Source: Lithospermum erythrorhizon (taxonomy: Eukaryota; Streptophyta; Magnoliopsida; Boraginales; Boraginaceae). From it: DNA of 64,000 nucleotides. The stretch spans positions 310,001-374,000 of the forward strand of contig JADFUC010001348.1 of the NCBI GenBank assembly GCA_019722365.1, read 5' to 3'. This document shows positions 46,636 to 58,599 of the stretch, piece by piece. The notes under the pieces were generated by a model. That model was given only the letters and a program-made list of their open reading frames with translations. It made no database searches and had not been told where the DNA came from. How positions within the stretch are numbered: the stretch's first letter is position 1; every line of letters begins with the position of its first letter. The translations under genes and the position numbers were made by a program.

Positions 46636-47856
46636 TCATTGGCAATAAGAGCAAGAATAGTCAATGATACACCACAGTATTTCATGGTGGTCCCAACAGA
46701 ATGCTAAGAATCTTCCAAGATTCACAACAACCCTCATATGGTACTCCAACAAAGAAACACAAACTTTTGTCCGTGATTTGATATAACCTCCTACCACTCC
46801 CCCAAAATCATTAAGAGACTTCTTTATGGTTTTGAAAGATTTCACAGCTTGCACCAAATGCACAAGTGAAGACATCATCGCCAGTTACATGAGCGAGTCT
46901 CGATCTTTTCACGTAAAATATGAAAATCATATCCATACCTTTCCATATTCATCCTCAACAAAGAATTGAAAGCCTCCATCATAATAATAAACAAATAGGG
47001 AGACAGAGGATCTCCCTGTCTCAAACCTCTAGTGCTAGAGAAAAAATCATTTAGTGATCCATTTAGAGAGATGGAAAACCAGGCTGAAGTCAGACACATT
47101 TTGATCCAATTAACAAACACAGCAGGGAACTCCATTCTGCTCATCACATCCCATAAGAAACTCCACTTAACTATGTCATAAGCCTTAGGAATATCAATTT
47201 TGATAACACATCTTGCACTTCCTGAATTTTTATGGTAACCATTCATCAGCTCTTGCATCACCAAAATTCCATCAGTAATTCTCCTTCCAGGTACATAGAC
47301 AGTCTGCTGAATTGCTACTACCTGATCCAACACGTTTTTCAATATGTTTGCAATGATTGTGGAAATGATCTTGTATATTGAGGTGCAACAAGCAATAGGT
47401 CGGAATTGCTTCATATTCTTTGGATTCTTCACATTTGGAATGATACACAAAGAAGTACTATTAAAAGTCTGGCATTCTGCCTGTACAAAAATAGGTTCTT
47501 ACAGCCTCAACAACACTTTCCTTAGTAATCTCCCAAGTATCCTTAACAAATTCAATAGGAAAGTCATCTGGCCCTAGAGCCTTAGCTTTCTTCATACTCT
47601 TGACTACTCCTTCAATCTCCTCCTTGGTAATGTTAGCACACAAAAGCCCCTTGTTCTGATCACTAACAGTTTGTAAAGAAGCATTCAAAGGCAGCTGCAT
47701 ATCATGTGTACCTTTATTTATAAAAAAATCTTTGTAAAAATCCACAATCACCATCTTGATCTTCTCAGGATCCCTATTGAATAAGTGATACTCCCTGACA
47801 TTCAGCTCCTTTAGTCTACCTTTCAATATTTTTATTTTCTTATTCAAGACCTCCAT
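46636..47856 (-). pseudogene. LINE reverse transcriptase, inactive
   Basis: Recognisable RT blocks are KALGPDDFPIEF, FRPIACCTSIYKIIST, GRRITDGILVMQELM, VIKIDIPKAYDIVKWSFLW and GLRQGDPLSPYLFI. The catalytic box, normally FADD, reads VTGDD at 46888-46874 and lies in a different frame. The fingers segment is shifted again near 47455. The enzyme cannot be active as encoded. Confidence 0.88.
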
Positions 47857-47987
47857 TGCATCTCCTTCAATTCTATCATTCTACACTTTACAATATCAGA
47901 GAATAAGTGATGCTTCTTCAAAAAATGCTGATACTTAAAGGGCTTTGGACCACTAAGAAATTCATTCTGCACTTTTACATCTATAGA

Positions 47988-48647
47988 TCAATGATCAGAT
48001 TCCACAGCTAGAGAGACAAAAGCTGTACACTCAATCATCCTCTGCAGCCATGCATTATTACAAACAACTCTATCCAGCACTCTCAGGATACTCTTCTCCT
48101 CCCAATTTCTATTCCAGGTAAACCTACAACCTTCATGTGGAAAATCCATTAAACCAACAGTACTGAGACAATCATTAAACTCACTGATTGCAGCCCTATC
48201 AGTTACCTTCCCACCTTTTGCCTCCTCCACCGACCTAATGACATTAAAGTCACCAATAACAATCCAAGGGCACTGTTGAACAACTACTTTATCACTACAT
48301 AGATTACTCCATAAACTCGTCCTCTCCAATTTATTATTTCTACCATAAATTGCAGTAAGGTAGAAACTATATCCACCATGGCAATCATCTTTTATAAGGC
48401 AAGTAATGTGCTGATCAGACTTTGAAATCTCCACCACACTGATATTATTATCCCTCCACACAATCTAGATCCTACCTACATGGTGACAGACGATACTCAA
48501 CAAGAAGAGTATGTTGCTTGAACAATAATGTACCTCATCTGGAACTGTATTATGTACTACATTCCAACTAGGAAACATATTATTGAAAACATTATGAAAC
48601 TTCTCTACTCTAACTTTATTTTCAACTATACAATGTAGATCAAACAT
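47988..48647 (-). pseudogene. LINE endonuclease domain (EEP family), broken
   Basis: The N-terminal part at 48647-48465 reads IVENKVRVEKFHNVF. A stop then separates it from 48461-47988, with WIVIGDFNVIRS (GDFN motif), FTWNRNWEEKS, LDRVVCNNAW and a terminal SDH, the catalytic His context. The family is the exonuclease-endonuclease-phosphatase fold that nicks target DNA. Confidence 0.85.
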
Positions 48648-48723
48648 AGAATATTTTTTTTTATTTTGAATTATTTAACAGGGTTGTTCAGACTCCTAAC
48701 ATTCCAAAATCTTATCTCCATGA

Positions 48724-49890
48724 TTAATGAAGTGGATCAGGGACCTTACCCTGTGTTTTTGTGCTTCTACTATGCCCAAAGTTTATGGCCTTCCTTGCAG
48801 CTCCAGAGCTGACAAGGTTCCTCTTCATAGTTTGAGACCCTTGCCTTGGTTTGATAACAGATTTACAATCCAGACCTGTTGCACTATCCCTCTTCACCTC
48901 ACTTCTACTAGACGTCTTCCCTTCATCTGCCTCATCCAACACCTCAAAAGGATTACTAACTGCAATCTTCTTTGCCTCACAGCTCTTCTCTTGAATTACA
49001 ATAGTATCCACAATGGCATCCTGATTCAAAAGGTCATCATTACTCTTCTCTTCTACAACCATTACCCCTTCATTTTGCTTCCTCGCCCAAACAGCTTGTT
49101 GCTTACCGGGCTTCTTCTTCCCCCTAAAAGGAGAGTGATCCACAACATGTCCAAAAACACAACAGTGCTCACACTTCAGAGGCTTAAACTCATAAATCAA
49201 CTTTTGCATAAATGTTTCCATTCTCTCATTCACCAATGGGATTTCTTCCGGCTGTTCATCCTTTGCATCAATCTCAACACACAATCTAGCATAGGTAATT
49301 TGAGCCACATCCGATATAGCACCATCAACATAGTAATCTTACTGAATATTTCTTCATTCCAAAACTGAAGACTCAAATTCGGAATACGAATCCACACCGG
49401 AATTTTATCCGCACCTTTCCTCTCCAAGTTTGACTCCAGAGTCCAAGCCTTCAAAATAATAGGCCTTTTAGCAAACATCCAAGGACCTTCAGCTAACACA
49501 CCATATCGATCCTCATCAGTTTTGAACCGGAACAGGAACATTCCAGATGTGAGCCTAAACATCTCCTCAAACCCTAGCCTATTCCAATTCAATTTAGCAT
49601 AGTTCTCCATAGCACCGGTTGATGGGTTCAGCCCCATCATATACCCAAACACCGCTGAATTCCAACGATTGATGCTAGGAAGCACATCTGCAGATTTGTA
49701 TGTCACCACTGGTTTACCATTAACAACTTCTAGAGCAATATATGAAAATTTAAGTCTCGAATAGATTTTAGTAGTTTTTTGGTTATTTAGGTTACTAATG
49801 TTATCAGAAACCCTCGACGGCGCCGCCTTTTGCTTCGCCGTGGAGTTTTCACCACCGTTGACTGCATATGGGGTAATGTGATTGATTAAG
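48724..49890 (-). pseudogene. LINE ORF1, DUF4283 plus zinc knuckle, frameshifted
   Basis: Motifs in order include WNSAVFGYMMGLNP, GMFLFRFKTDEDRYGVLAEG, PWMFAKRPIILKAW and KIPVWIRIPNLSLQFW, all typical of DUF4283 in plant LINE and related gag-like proteins. A frameshift near 49320 moves the reading to ARLCVEIDAKDEQPEEIPLV and then a zinc knuckle, CEHCCVFGHVVDHS, in which the last Cys is Ser. This would be the nucleic-acid-binding protein of the LINE. Confidence 0.85.
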
Positions 49891-50452
49891 GGAATGAAAT
49901 CAAACAAGGATTTAAATACCAAACTATATAATGAAATCAAATGTCATTCCATTCCATTACATCTCATTCCATTCCAGCATACCAAATACAACCTAAGGGT
50001 AAGAATTAGTAAGAATATATCAATGGATAAAAAATAATTTTAAAGGGTTGATAATTACGGAGTAGGGCAAGGTAAAAAAAAGATTAATATCATATACGGA
50101 GTATTGATTTTAAGGTTAGTTCTACAATTATCTATTTTATCTAATTTATACATCGAATACATGCATGTTTTATGTGTAAAAACTTAAAAGTAATTAACTT
50201 GCAACATCCCATTTAGTCTTACCCGTGAATTGATTGCTTCATTCAGAACTGTTCATGAAGGAGAAAATACATTGCAAATGGTAAATGTGTTTGAATTAAA
50301 ATTTTAACTCTGTCTTGTGTTGGATAGACATTAGCTATTGCGTCTTCATGATGGCCGATTAATTTAGGGGAACCCGTAAGTCTGTAACAGCTATTCGTGA
50401 AGTGTGCACTGAGTAGACCTCAGGATCAATTGATGGGACGATGTAACTATAG
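49891..50452. other. Intergenic DNA between LINE and hairpin MITE
   Basis: ATTCCATTCCATTACATCTC-type repeats lie near 49945. No gene is seen. Confidence 0.4.
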
Positions 50453-51035
50453 AGAGTTAATTGGTGAAATGGTCCCAGATAGTGAGACGAAGTTGAGAAT
50501 TGGTCCTAGAAAGTTCAAAAGTTGGGATTTAGTCTCTGATAGTGGCTTTAAGGTTGTGTTTTAATCTCTGTTATGACTGTACTGTTAAAAACTAACAAAA
50601 TGAGCGATTATAACTCCCATTCCAGTCAAAATTATCATATTTTAATCTCACCCTTTTTCATTTGATTTCTGCCAATTCTTTCCCTCTATTTTACAATTCT
50701 ACTTGTTTTCCATCCAAAATAGTCTCCTACAATTTTGTAGGAGTAAGTCTATTTGTAAGAGATTATTTTGGATAGAAAACAAGTAGAATGATAAAATAGA
50801 TGCAAAGAATTGACGCGAATCAAAAGAGAATGTGTGAGAGTGAAATATGACAATTTTGACAGGAATGTGAGTTACAATCGCTCATTTTGGTGTTAGTTTT
50901 TAACAGCACAGTCATAACAGGGACCAAAATACAACCTTAAAGCCACTATCAGGGACTAAATCACAACTTTTGAACTTTTTGAGACCAATTTGTAATTTCA
51001 TTTCACTATCTGAGAGCATTTCACCAATTAACTCT
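50453..51035. mobile_element. Long-hairpin MITE, near-perfect 583-bp inverted repeat
   Basis: The left end AGAGTTAATTGGTGAAATG and the right end CATTTCACCAATTAACTCT are exact complements. The match runs inward almost to the centre: AAAGTTCAAAAGTTG, AGTGGCTTTAAGGTTG, GTTAAAAACTAACA and TACTTGTTTTC all have complements at mirror positions. The flanks AACTATAG and AACTATAT agree at 7 of 8 bases, suggesting a target duplication. Long arms and an 8-9-bp duplication fit a Mutator-like or hAT-derived foldback element. Transcripts would fold into a long hairpin. A diverged relative lies at 23480-24109. Confidence 0.8.
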
Positions 51036-51525
51036 AACTATATATATGAAATATAATGTTGAATAGTTTTTGATGATTTCTACCCCCAATAGTCAAACCC
51101 AAAGTCTTGGTCAAATTGACTATATTGAATTGCAAATTGAAGATTTCTTCCAATGCCATATTATACGAGTATTCTATACGAGGCGTTGATTGTAGACCAA
51201 GCCCTAAAGTTCAATAGTATGAGTCTTAGCAAGCGCGTTTGACATTTTCAAGTTTACCACACATATATACATAGAGAAAATATGTCCCACTAATTTTGTC
51301 CTACTTCCTTTGGGATTTTGATCTTATTTAATGTCGCCTCTCACAAGTCACTAGTATGTACTCACAAAGCTAAACATACACGACCAATAAATAAAGCCTT
51401 TATTTGATCTTTCCAGGAATATAATTTTTCAATTCTCTACTCTCTCTTCTTTGACAACTATTCCTTATTCCTCCCTTTTTATTTGGAAAAAACATCTTCA
51501 TACACTCATCAACATATAAACTCTA
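51036..51525 (+). other. Upstream region of the calmodulin-like gene
   Basis: The promoter and 5' leader should lie here. Possible TATA sequences occur near 51399 and 51515. No other gene is seen, and the hairpin MITE ends about 490 bases before the start codon. Confidence 0.4.
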
Positions 51526-53901
51526 ATGGCTGAAACATTGGCTGAAGAGCAAATTGCAGAGTTCAGGGAAGCCTTTTCTGTTATTGACAAGGATTCTGAT
51601 GGTAAGCTACATATCCTCTATATACACATCCCTAGTGCTTTAGCTAGTTAATTTAACTTCTCTCGGGCATGCATTAGGTTGTTAAGCTTAAAAGTTAAGA
51701 CCGGTTTTAGAATCACTATCTTTATTTATATATTGATTTTCGTAACCGATAATATATTAGTTACACATTAATGGAAGCAAAAAGTATACATTATTATGGG
51801 TTACGAAGTAAAGGATTTAAAATTGTTTCGGTCTTGCTCTTAAGCTTAAAAATCTATTCTAACTATTGAAAGTGTCAAATTCATTGTTTACTCGAAACTT
51901 CATATATGACTCTTCAAATTCATTTGTCACGGACATTTTTCTTTTGGATGCAGGATGAGAGAAATTTCAGTGGTTAATTCATCACTTAATTTTTTCTTGT
52001 TTTGTTTAGCTAATAATAATTGAAATGGTACATAGAAGTTTACACTTTTTTATTGAAAAAAAACTCTCAAACAGTTAAGGATAGAGATAATATTTATTTG
52101 ATCAAGCATCACTCAAGATTATTACAATAATCACATGAAGTTTGGCTAGAAAGACAATAAATAATGAAGAGCTAACCCATCATGTATGTAACTATTTAAA
52201 AAATGTAAGTATGTAACCTATTAATGATGGGTTGATATTTTGGCAGGTGTGATTACACTTGGAGAGCTTGCAGCGGTGATACAATCTCTAAATGAACGTC
52301 CAACAAAGGAAGAAGTTGAAGAAATGATGAATGAGATGGAGGTTGATGGTGATGGCACAATAGATTTTGAAGGCTTTCTAAACATCATGGCTAGAAAAAT
52401 GAAGGTATATATCACATTTATTCAAAGAGTAACTCTTTGACTTTTTATGAGAAGAAATTGTTCAAACGTTGACATTATATATTATGCTACCTTAAATAGG
52501 ATAACGCGGCAGAGGAACTTAAGGAAGCGTTCAAAGTATTTGACCGTGACCAAGATGGATTCATATCAGCCAACGAGGTAAAAATACATCCAATCCTTCA
52601 TCATTTCATTTCGCAATGCAATTAAAAACATACCACATTAAGTTTGATTGGAATAGACAACAAATTTATATGTGTGTAGTCGAAACAAATTGCAAATAAT
52701 TAGATATTAGCTTTAAATTACGAGCAGTGTGTAGTGTTAAGTAAGTGGCAAAGTTGTCTTGGTCGCCAATGAATTTTCGTTAAATATAAGCATTAGAGAT
52801 TAGTGTGATGTGGTTTGGGGGCCAGAATGCGCTTTGTCTTGCATTTCTGGAAACTAAAAGCTGATTAAGGTATCTTATTGAGATAGAAGTATAATTTGAG
52901 CATTATTATGAGGCCAGATTTAACGTCACTTCTATTATCTTAAGATTACTATTACTTGGTTCATTCGTTTTATTTGATGTTGAGCTTTTCAATTTAAATC
53001 TTTCATAATAACTTTTGATTATATCATACATACACACTAAAAAACAAAAATATCGATTGAAAGAAGTATAATGTTCCATATTCTTTCCATCCTTTTGGTA
53101 CAAAGTCTCAAGAATTTACCATTTGAACAATACATTTATGTAATTTTCTTAAAGTTAAGTTTTGTTCAAAAATTAAACACATACCACATTGAGTTTGATT
53201 GGAATAGACAACAAACTTATTTGTGTAGTCTTATCTTAAGGTTACTATTACTTGGTTCATTTCGTTTTATTTGTGTTGCGTTTTTTCAATTCAAATCTTT
53301 CATACTAACCTTTGATTATATTATACATGCATAATAAAAAAACGAAAGCATCAATTAAAATTAATTGAAAAAATATAATGTTTCATCTTCTTTCCATCCT
53401 TTTGGTACAAAGTCTCAAGAATTTACCATATGAACAATACACTTCTGTAATTTTCTTGAAGTATTAATAGTTAAAGTTTTGCTCAAAAATTAAAAACATT
53501 ATCAATAATTCCGAATTTGAGGAGTAAGCATATTATTGCATCGGTGGTTCACCGACTACCAATTTTTGGCTTAGAGGTCAGGGATATTTGTAGTCAATGG
53601 ACCATGTTAATTATTACTATACAATAATGGGCAATGCTGCCCTAGTAACCCCAGGCAGTAACCAAACTGACCGTGACATAGAAATCTATTGAATGTATTG
53701 TACGAATCCTACTAGCTATTGTCACTAATTAATATATATATTTTGTTATAAATTATGCAGTTAAGAAATGTTATGATCAATTTGGGTGAAAGATTGACCG
53801 ACGAAGAAGCACACCAAATGATCAGAGAAGCAGATCTAGATGGAGATGGATTAGTGAGTTATGATGAGTTTGTCAGGATGATGATGGCTTTATCAACTTA
53901 A
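51526..53901 (+). CDS. CML8-like: Calmodulin-like protein (CML8/CML11-type)
   Basis: Four exons join in frame: 51526-51601, 52247-52404, 52500-52577 and 53761-53901, giving 150 residues. The N terminus is [19 protein letters not shown]-hand loops: EF1 at 21-32, DKDSDGVITLGE, is canonical. EF2 at 57-68, [12 protein letters not shown], has Glu instead of Asp at position 1 and Gly instead of Glu at position 12. EF3 at 93-104, [12 protein letters not shown], and EF4 at 129-140, [12 protein letters not shown], are canonical. [14 protein letters not shown] and [18 protein letters not shown] match the CML8/CML11 group more than true calmodulin, whose corresponding block is VMTNLGEKLT. The protein is expected to be a cytosolic or nuclear calcium sensor. 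EF2 probably binds calcium weakly or not at all. No lipidation site is seen. Intron 3 carries a tandem duplication. Confidence 0.94.
52926..53500. repeat. Tandem duplication within intron 3 of the calmodulin-like gene
   Basis: The block from ATCTTAAGATTACTATTACT (about 52938) through TCCTTTTGGTACAAAGTCTC to TTTTGTTCAAAAATTAAACA recurs from about 53232 to 53500 with small changes. A leading piece (ACATACCACATTAAGTTTG) occurs at 52629 and 53179. One unit appears to have been duplicated and later shortened. Confidence 0.8.
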
Positions 53902-55219
53902 TATAGAAAAATAAATGAAATATTGTTTATTACTACTAATTTGCTATTATATCAATGACAAGGTCGATGTAATAACCATATACTTATTCATATTTAGTTT
54001 GTTTTATTATTCATACCAATTCGAATGCATCCATTTGGACAATTTCTTTGAGTCTATTCTCATTATTATTCGATTATTAGTCATAAACTTTGAATCAATG
54101 TTTGTCTTAATAATACACATGACATCATTTAGTATACAAAAGAGTTGATTGTAATGACATTTTTAGTGCTTTTAATAATAAAATTAGTCTCTTGCCATTT
54201 ACAATTTATATTTTGAGCAATTTACTATTTACTTTTATTCACTCTAAATTTCTCCCACTTTTTATTCAATGTATATCTTGACCACCCTTAGTGTAATTAA
54301 GGATCTTCTTCTAGTTGATGTTGTCATGATATAGGACCAAGTAATCAATGAGTAATAAGCTAGATAAAGTATCTATTCAATTCGTTATCCATACTCATTT
54401 CCAACCCTATTAACAACACTATCCTCCGACCCCATTTGCTCCCGTTAGGCGGGTCTATCGAATCAGACGGACGGGCCCTTCCCTTTAAGAGTTGAACAGG
54501 CAGTTCGAGGGCTCGAGTTCGCCTTGAAACCAGGCCGTTACAGTACTGAGCATATTGATAAATGAATAACAATATTTAACGGTGGCTAGTTAAGCGAATA
54601 ATATTTTTTTGAATAAAGAGTTAAATAATATATTAATAAATGAATAATATTTTTCTTTATATAACAGTAATAAGATTGTATGTAAATTAACTTGTTTACA
54701 TTTTTCTTACAAAATATTGATAAAAGTACAGTACATTAATATGTTGTTCTTTAAATGAAGAAGTCCTCGATTATTTAAATAATATATTGATAAATCTAAT
54801 AGATTTTATTAATATATTCTAATACTATATAAATATCTGCATTACTCTGTCTTAAAAGCTATACCATTGAAGAATATTCAACATTAGCCTACAACAACTT
54901 TTATCATATAATTAAAAGAAATGAGAATACAATCTTATTGCTTTGTAATAATATCATGAATATTTCCTTTTTAATAATATATTATTTGACATAAAATAAT
55001 TATTATTGTAATATTATTTGAGTTGAAATTAAAATTTATATTGTTGGGCAAGGCAGAGAAAAGCAGAAAATAGAGCGAGGAAAGTGAGCAACTCTTGAGA
55101 TATTTTTGTGCGGATACATGAGCTTTCTTCTTGTAGAATGCGTCGTTGTAAATAAATCAGTCTTCTTAACAAATGGAATGGCCCATACAATTTCATGAAA
55201 ATTTTGCTTGATTTTATTT
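53902..55219. other. AT-rich intergenic DNA with one GC-rich island
   Basis: The first part holds the 3' UTR of the calmodulin-like gene. At 54415-54550 a GC-rich segment (GCGGGTCTATCG, GACGGACGGGCCC, CAGGCCGTTACAG) stands out sharply from the AT-rich surroundings. Its open frame (54360-54572, minus) has no recognised motif. Nothing else is seen. Confidence 0.45.
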
Positions 55220-57076
55220 ACCATAATTTGGCGAGGCACAATTAAAATTTTACGGAGAGATTCCCGAGTCATTCTCAGCGTTTAATTAAGAAGTTAAGGT
55301 CTTTTATTTCTTGAGTTTGAGGATGTTGTTTTTGGGAATTTGAGTTGACTTCTGAGCTTTGATGTTTATTATGTTATAGAATTGCCATTTAAACTTAGAT
55401 TATCTATAAGAGTGACAATTATGGGTTGTGCTTGGTGAAAAATGTTGAGGATTGTGGTTGAATTTTGTTGACTTTCTAAATAGTTTTAAATGATAGAAGT
55501 GCTCGTGGACTTTATTTACTGGGTTGTTTTGAGGTGTGTGATGCTAGGTGATTAGAGAGAATGTTCGGGATATTACCGAGAGTTTTAGTTGGATAGTGAG
55601 TTGATTTGAGAATTAAAATGGTTAGAAATGTGATGATTAGTTGTTAATATCGGGCGTTAGGGCCTTTGAAACTGTGATCATTAGAGAAAAATGGAAGGTT
55701 GCGAACTTAAGTTTGGAGATAAGGTGATAGGGGGCTTTTGTTGAGTTATTTTGGGGTATCGGTATGAGATTATATAAGTAGAATATTTATATTCTTAGTT
55801 GTATTTATAAGTATTAATTATGATTTAATGATGTGTTTAGCATTGATGTCGTGGGAAAGGTCCTTTGTTGTGATTGTGATTTCATTTAGCAAGCGAGGTG
55901 GTATCTATCTATGGGTGTTGATTAACTATTTGATTCTGGATATGTGTATGTTTATATATATGATTTGTGTTGAATTATATGTTGATTATGCATTTGGGTT
56001 GTGATGGATTGCGTTGTGTTTAGTGTATGAGTCGTCTTGAGGGGTTTTGAGGTTGTTAATTAGGAAGGATTGTATATGATTGATGTTGTCGGTTGGAGTT
56101 GTTTGTCAAATTATCTTGCTTGGTTCCTAAAATGCGGTGGTGAGTTGCCTCGTACTGATAGCGATTAGGTGATTGCTTACCGTGCCTCGTTACGATTCGG
56201 TGTTAGCTTATGTGGAATGAGGCATAAGTTTCTCCTCGAGGTTGAGGTTGATTATATGCGCATTAGTTGAAACCGGACTTATATTGAGTTGATACTATTG
56301 TTGGTAGTTGATTGATGCTATTGTTGGTGGTTGGTTCTTGAGTTGCCTAGTAGATTTGAGGTTGTCGTGTCGTCATTATTAGGTGGATTAGAATAGAATT
56401 CTAGATTGGTTATTAGTGTTTATTCTGAGTTTTTCTTGAGATATATGTATGTTGTTGTTGATTTCCATCATTTTGGATAATTCTGCTAGTAACAATTTAT
56501 GAACATAATGATAATGAAGCGCAGTGACTTTATATTAAGATTTTAAGTTGAATAATATCATATACGACTTTATTTATAATATACAATAATTCGCATTCTT
56601 ATTGCATTGGAAGTTGATTTCATTCTTGAGATATATATTAAAACAAGAGCAGCATTTTACCTTTTTCTTCGTATAGGCGGCAATTTTATTAACTAGGTTG
56701 GCAAATTGTTGTTCTTTGACGGGTTTCTTTGGTGTTTTTGTCTGAAGAGCTTAGGTGAGCGGCAGGGGGAAGTTGATCCTCACAGTCTCTTTACTTTGTT
56801 GGATTGTGGTTGTCGTCTGTATAGTTGTTATTTTGAGATACTTGTTGTTGTAGGTTGTTGTATTGGTACTCTGGAGTTATGTTGTATGTTGGTTGTTGTT
56901 ATGTGGTTAGGAATACCACGATGGATTCTTTTTCTTAAAAGTGTTGTCGTTAGTTATTGAGTTGTTTGAGGCAGAGGTTTCCTTCAAATCAGTGTCCGTC
57001 GATTGGTGACTGCAGTGTCGAGATTTATGAGGCGATTGTAACCTCGAGGCGTCACGTACTGAGGCGGGTCGTTATA
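55220..57076 (+). mobile_element. 5' LTR of a Ty3-gypsy element (copy C)
   Basis: It aligns with 35360-38096 and 60360-62220: GATTCCCGAGTCATTCTC, GGATGTTG, GGGAATTTGAGTTGACTT, GCGCATTAGTTG, TTGAGTTGATACTATTG, GATTCTTTTTCTTAA and the ending GGCGGGTCGTTATA. A primer-binding-site match follows three bases later. The left limit is where homology becomes clear, and the true start may be upstream. Confidence 0.75.
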
Positions 57077-57078
57077 AT

Positions 57079-57093
57079 TTTGGTATCGGAGGC
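57079..57093 (+). other. Primer-binding site (initiator Met-tRNA type)
   Basis: TTTGGTATCGGAGGC differs by two or three bases from TTGGTATCAGAGCC, the complement of the 3' end of plant initiator tRNA-Met. It lies directly after the LTR end, which fixes the element's orientation as plus. Confidence 0.75.
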
Positions 57094-57204
57094 GTAGTTT
57101 CGTATTATTTTTGGTGGTGCATTGGTTATGTACATGCAGGTTGTGATTGCAGGTTGTGCAGTTAGTCTTTAGAGTCCAAGTCTTTCTTTCCGTTTTATTT
57201 GTTG

Positions 57205-58190
57205 GGATGCCACCAAGAGTCTTGACCGTAGAGGCGTGACCGTGCCGTAGTACTCGGGGGTAGACGAGGGGTGCTAAGTGCGGTAGAGGTGGCCCTGGCG
57301 ATGGGGTGGAGTTGTGAGGCCGAGTGAGCCCCAGTGGAGGCAATAGAGTTCCGGTGTACACCACGATGTTGATTGGCTACATTGCTGGGGATGAGAATGC
57401 AGAGTTGAGGAGGATTTGGGACAGGTGGCGATCCGGCGGGAGAGTGATCTTTAGAAGTAAGCTTTTGACCGTTTTCGGAGATCTTTGAAGTTTAGAGTGG
57501 GTTCACCGATTGATGCTATTGAGTTCATTAGAGATTTGGAGACCATTTTTTGAGCCATAGGTATTAGGGTGAGTTGGTCGGGTTGTTTACAAATGCATGA
57601 GGCAAGTGATTGGTGGGGTAACTACCCATTTATCACTTATTTCGAGGGAGGACCGGGTGACTTGGGAGCGCTTTGTGGCGCTGTTCAGAGAGAATTATTG
57701 CATGAGTACCCACATGGCTGCGTTGGAGAGGGATTTGATTTTGTTGACTCAGGGTGATCGATCAGTTGAGGAGTACGAGAGGCGTTTTAGTGAGTTATGC
57801 TTTCTTCCGGTATGCGCCCGGCCGAGGAGAGGATTACCAGGTGGTTGATATAGGAGATTAGATCTTATATATCTTTGATGACTTTCACGGTTTCCATGAG
57901 TTGAGGCAGCATTGAGAGTAGAGATGGAATTGTGGGAGCTTGAGGCCGAGGTCGAAGAGAAGTGCGACGGAGGTAGTGATGCAGTGGATCATGCAGTTAA
58001 AGGTTCGAGAGGAGGACCTTCGGCCCGGCTTGTCCCTTGAGAGTCGTTCGGTCGCCCGTTCGCCCCCAGACATTCTGCGGCTTAACTGCTTTTCGGAGTA
58101 TATGCATTAGATGCAGTGGATCTCGGAGGGGTACACAGGTTCAGCGGCGTTCGATGTTTTCGTTGTGGGCGGATGGGCCGTAGGATGCGA
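57205..58190 (+). pseudogene. Degenerate Ty3-gypsy gag
   Basis: An ATGCCACCAAGAG start-like sequence at 57207 gives MPPRVL before a stop. At 57597-57848 the frame reads VIGGVTTHLSLISREDRVTW, then ERFVALFRENY, MAALERDLILLTQGDRSVEE and YERRFSELCFLP. This is the Retrotrans_gag domain (W-x-x-F-x-x-x-F and Q-G-x-x-SVEEYE-x-RF). At 58155-58190 the frame reads CFRCGRMGRRMR, a zinc knuckle whose His and last Cys are lost. Frame changes and stops interrupt it. No protease, RT or integrase follows, so pol is deleted. Confidence 0.85.
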
Positions 58191-58599
58191 TCTTTGTCGG
58201 AGAGAGAGAGATGATTTGCTTGATGTCGGTTAGTCCCGCGCCCAGAAGACTCACTGACCAACCGGCCTCTCGATTTGTATCTGGGTGAGGCGTTCCCAGC
58301 AGACTAGTCAATTGCTCTGTTGACGAGGGCGATTCGGTCAGTCCCCCAGCTATTGGTGTATCAGTGGTGATAGTTTTGGGTGGTATCTGTATAGACTCCT
58401 TGACTCGTTCGCATGATTTTTGTTGCTAGTACAGTGAAAATAGTCAGTCCTTCTCCAGTCTCTCATTCACCGCCTCAGTTCGGTCCTTGAGTGCTTTGCT
58501 TATCGCATTAAAGATTACGTAAGCGTGATCGTTTTTCTACTAGGCACAGGCATTTTCTTGCAGCTATAACTGCATGTGTAGAACCGACATCTTTCTATT

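Larger units (their letters stand above)
45300..49890 (-). mobile_element. Decayed L1-type LINE (non-LTR retrotransposon)
   Basis: Reading down the minus strand the order is complete: ORF1 with a DUF4283 domain and zinc knuckle (49860-48724), endonuclease (48650-47988), reverse transcriptase (47856-46870 and beyond), zf-RVT region (45948-45650) and a C-terminal block with VYCVWTERNKRIF (45623-45324). Frameshifts and stops interrupt every domain. A T-rich run near 45250-45262 on the plus strand may be the remains of the poly(A) tail. No clear target duplication was found. The limits are approximate. Confidence 0.9.

Noticed and set aside
48727..49368. Plus-strand open frame of 213 codons
   Set aside because: It is antisense to LINE ORF1, has no conserved motif, and its composition follows from the opposite coding strand.
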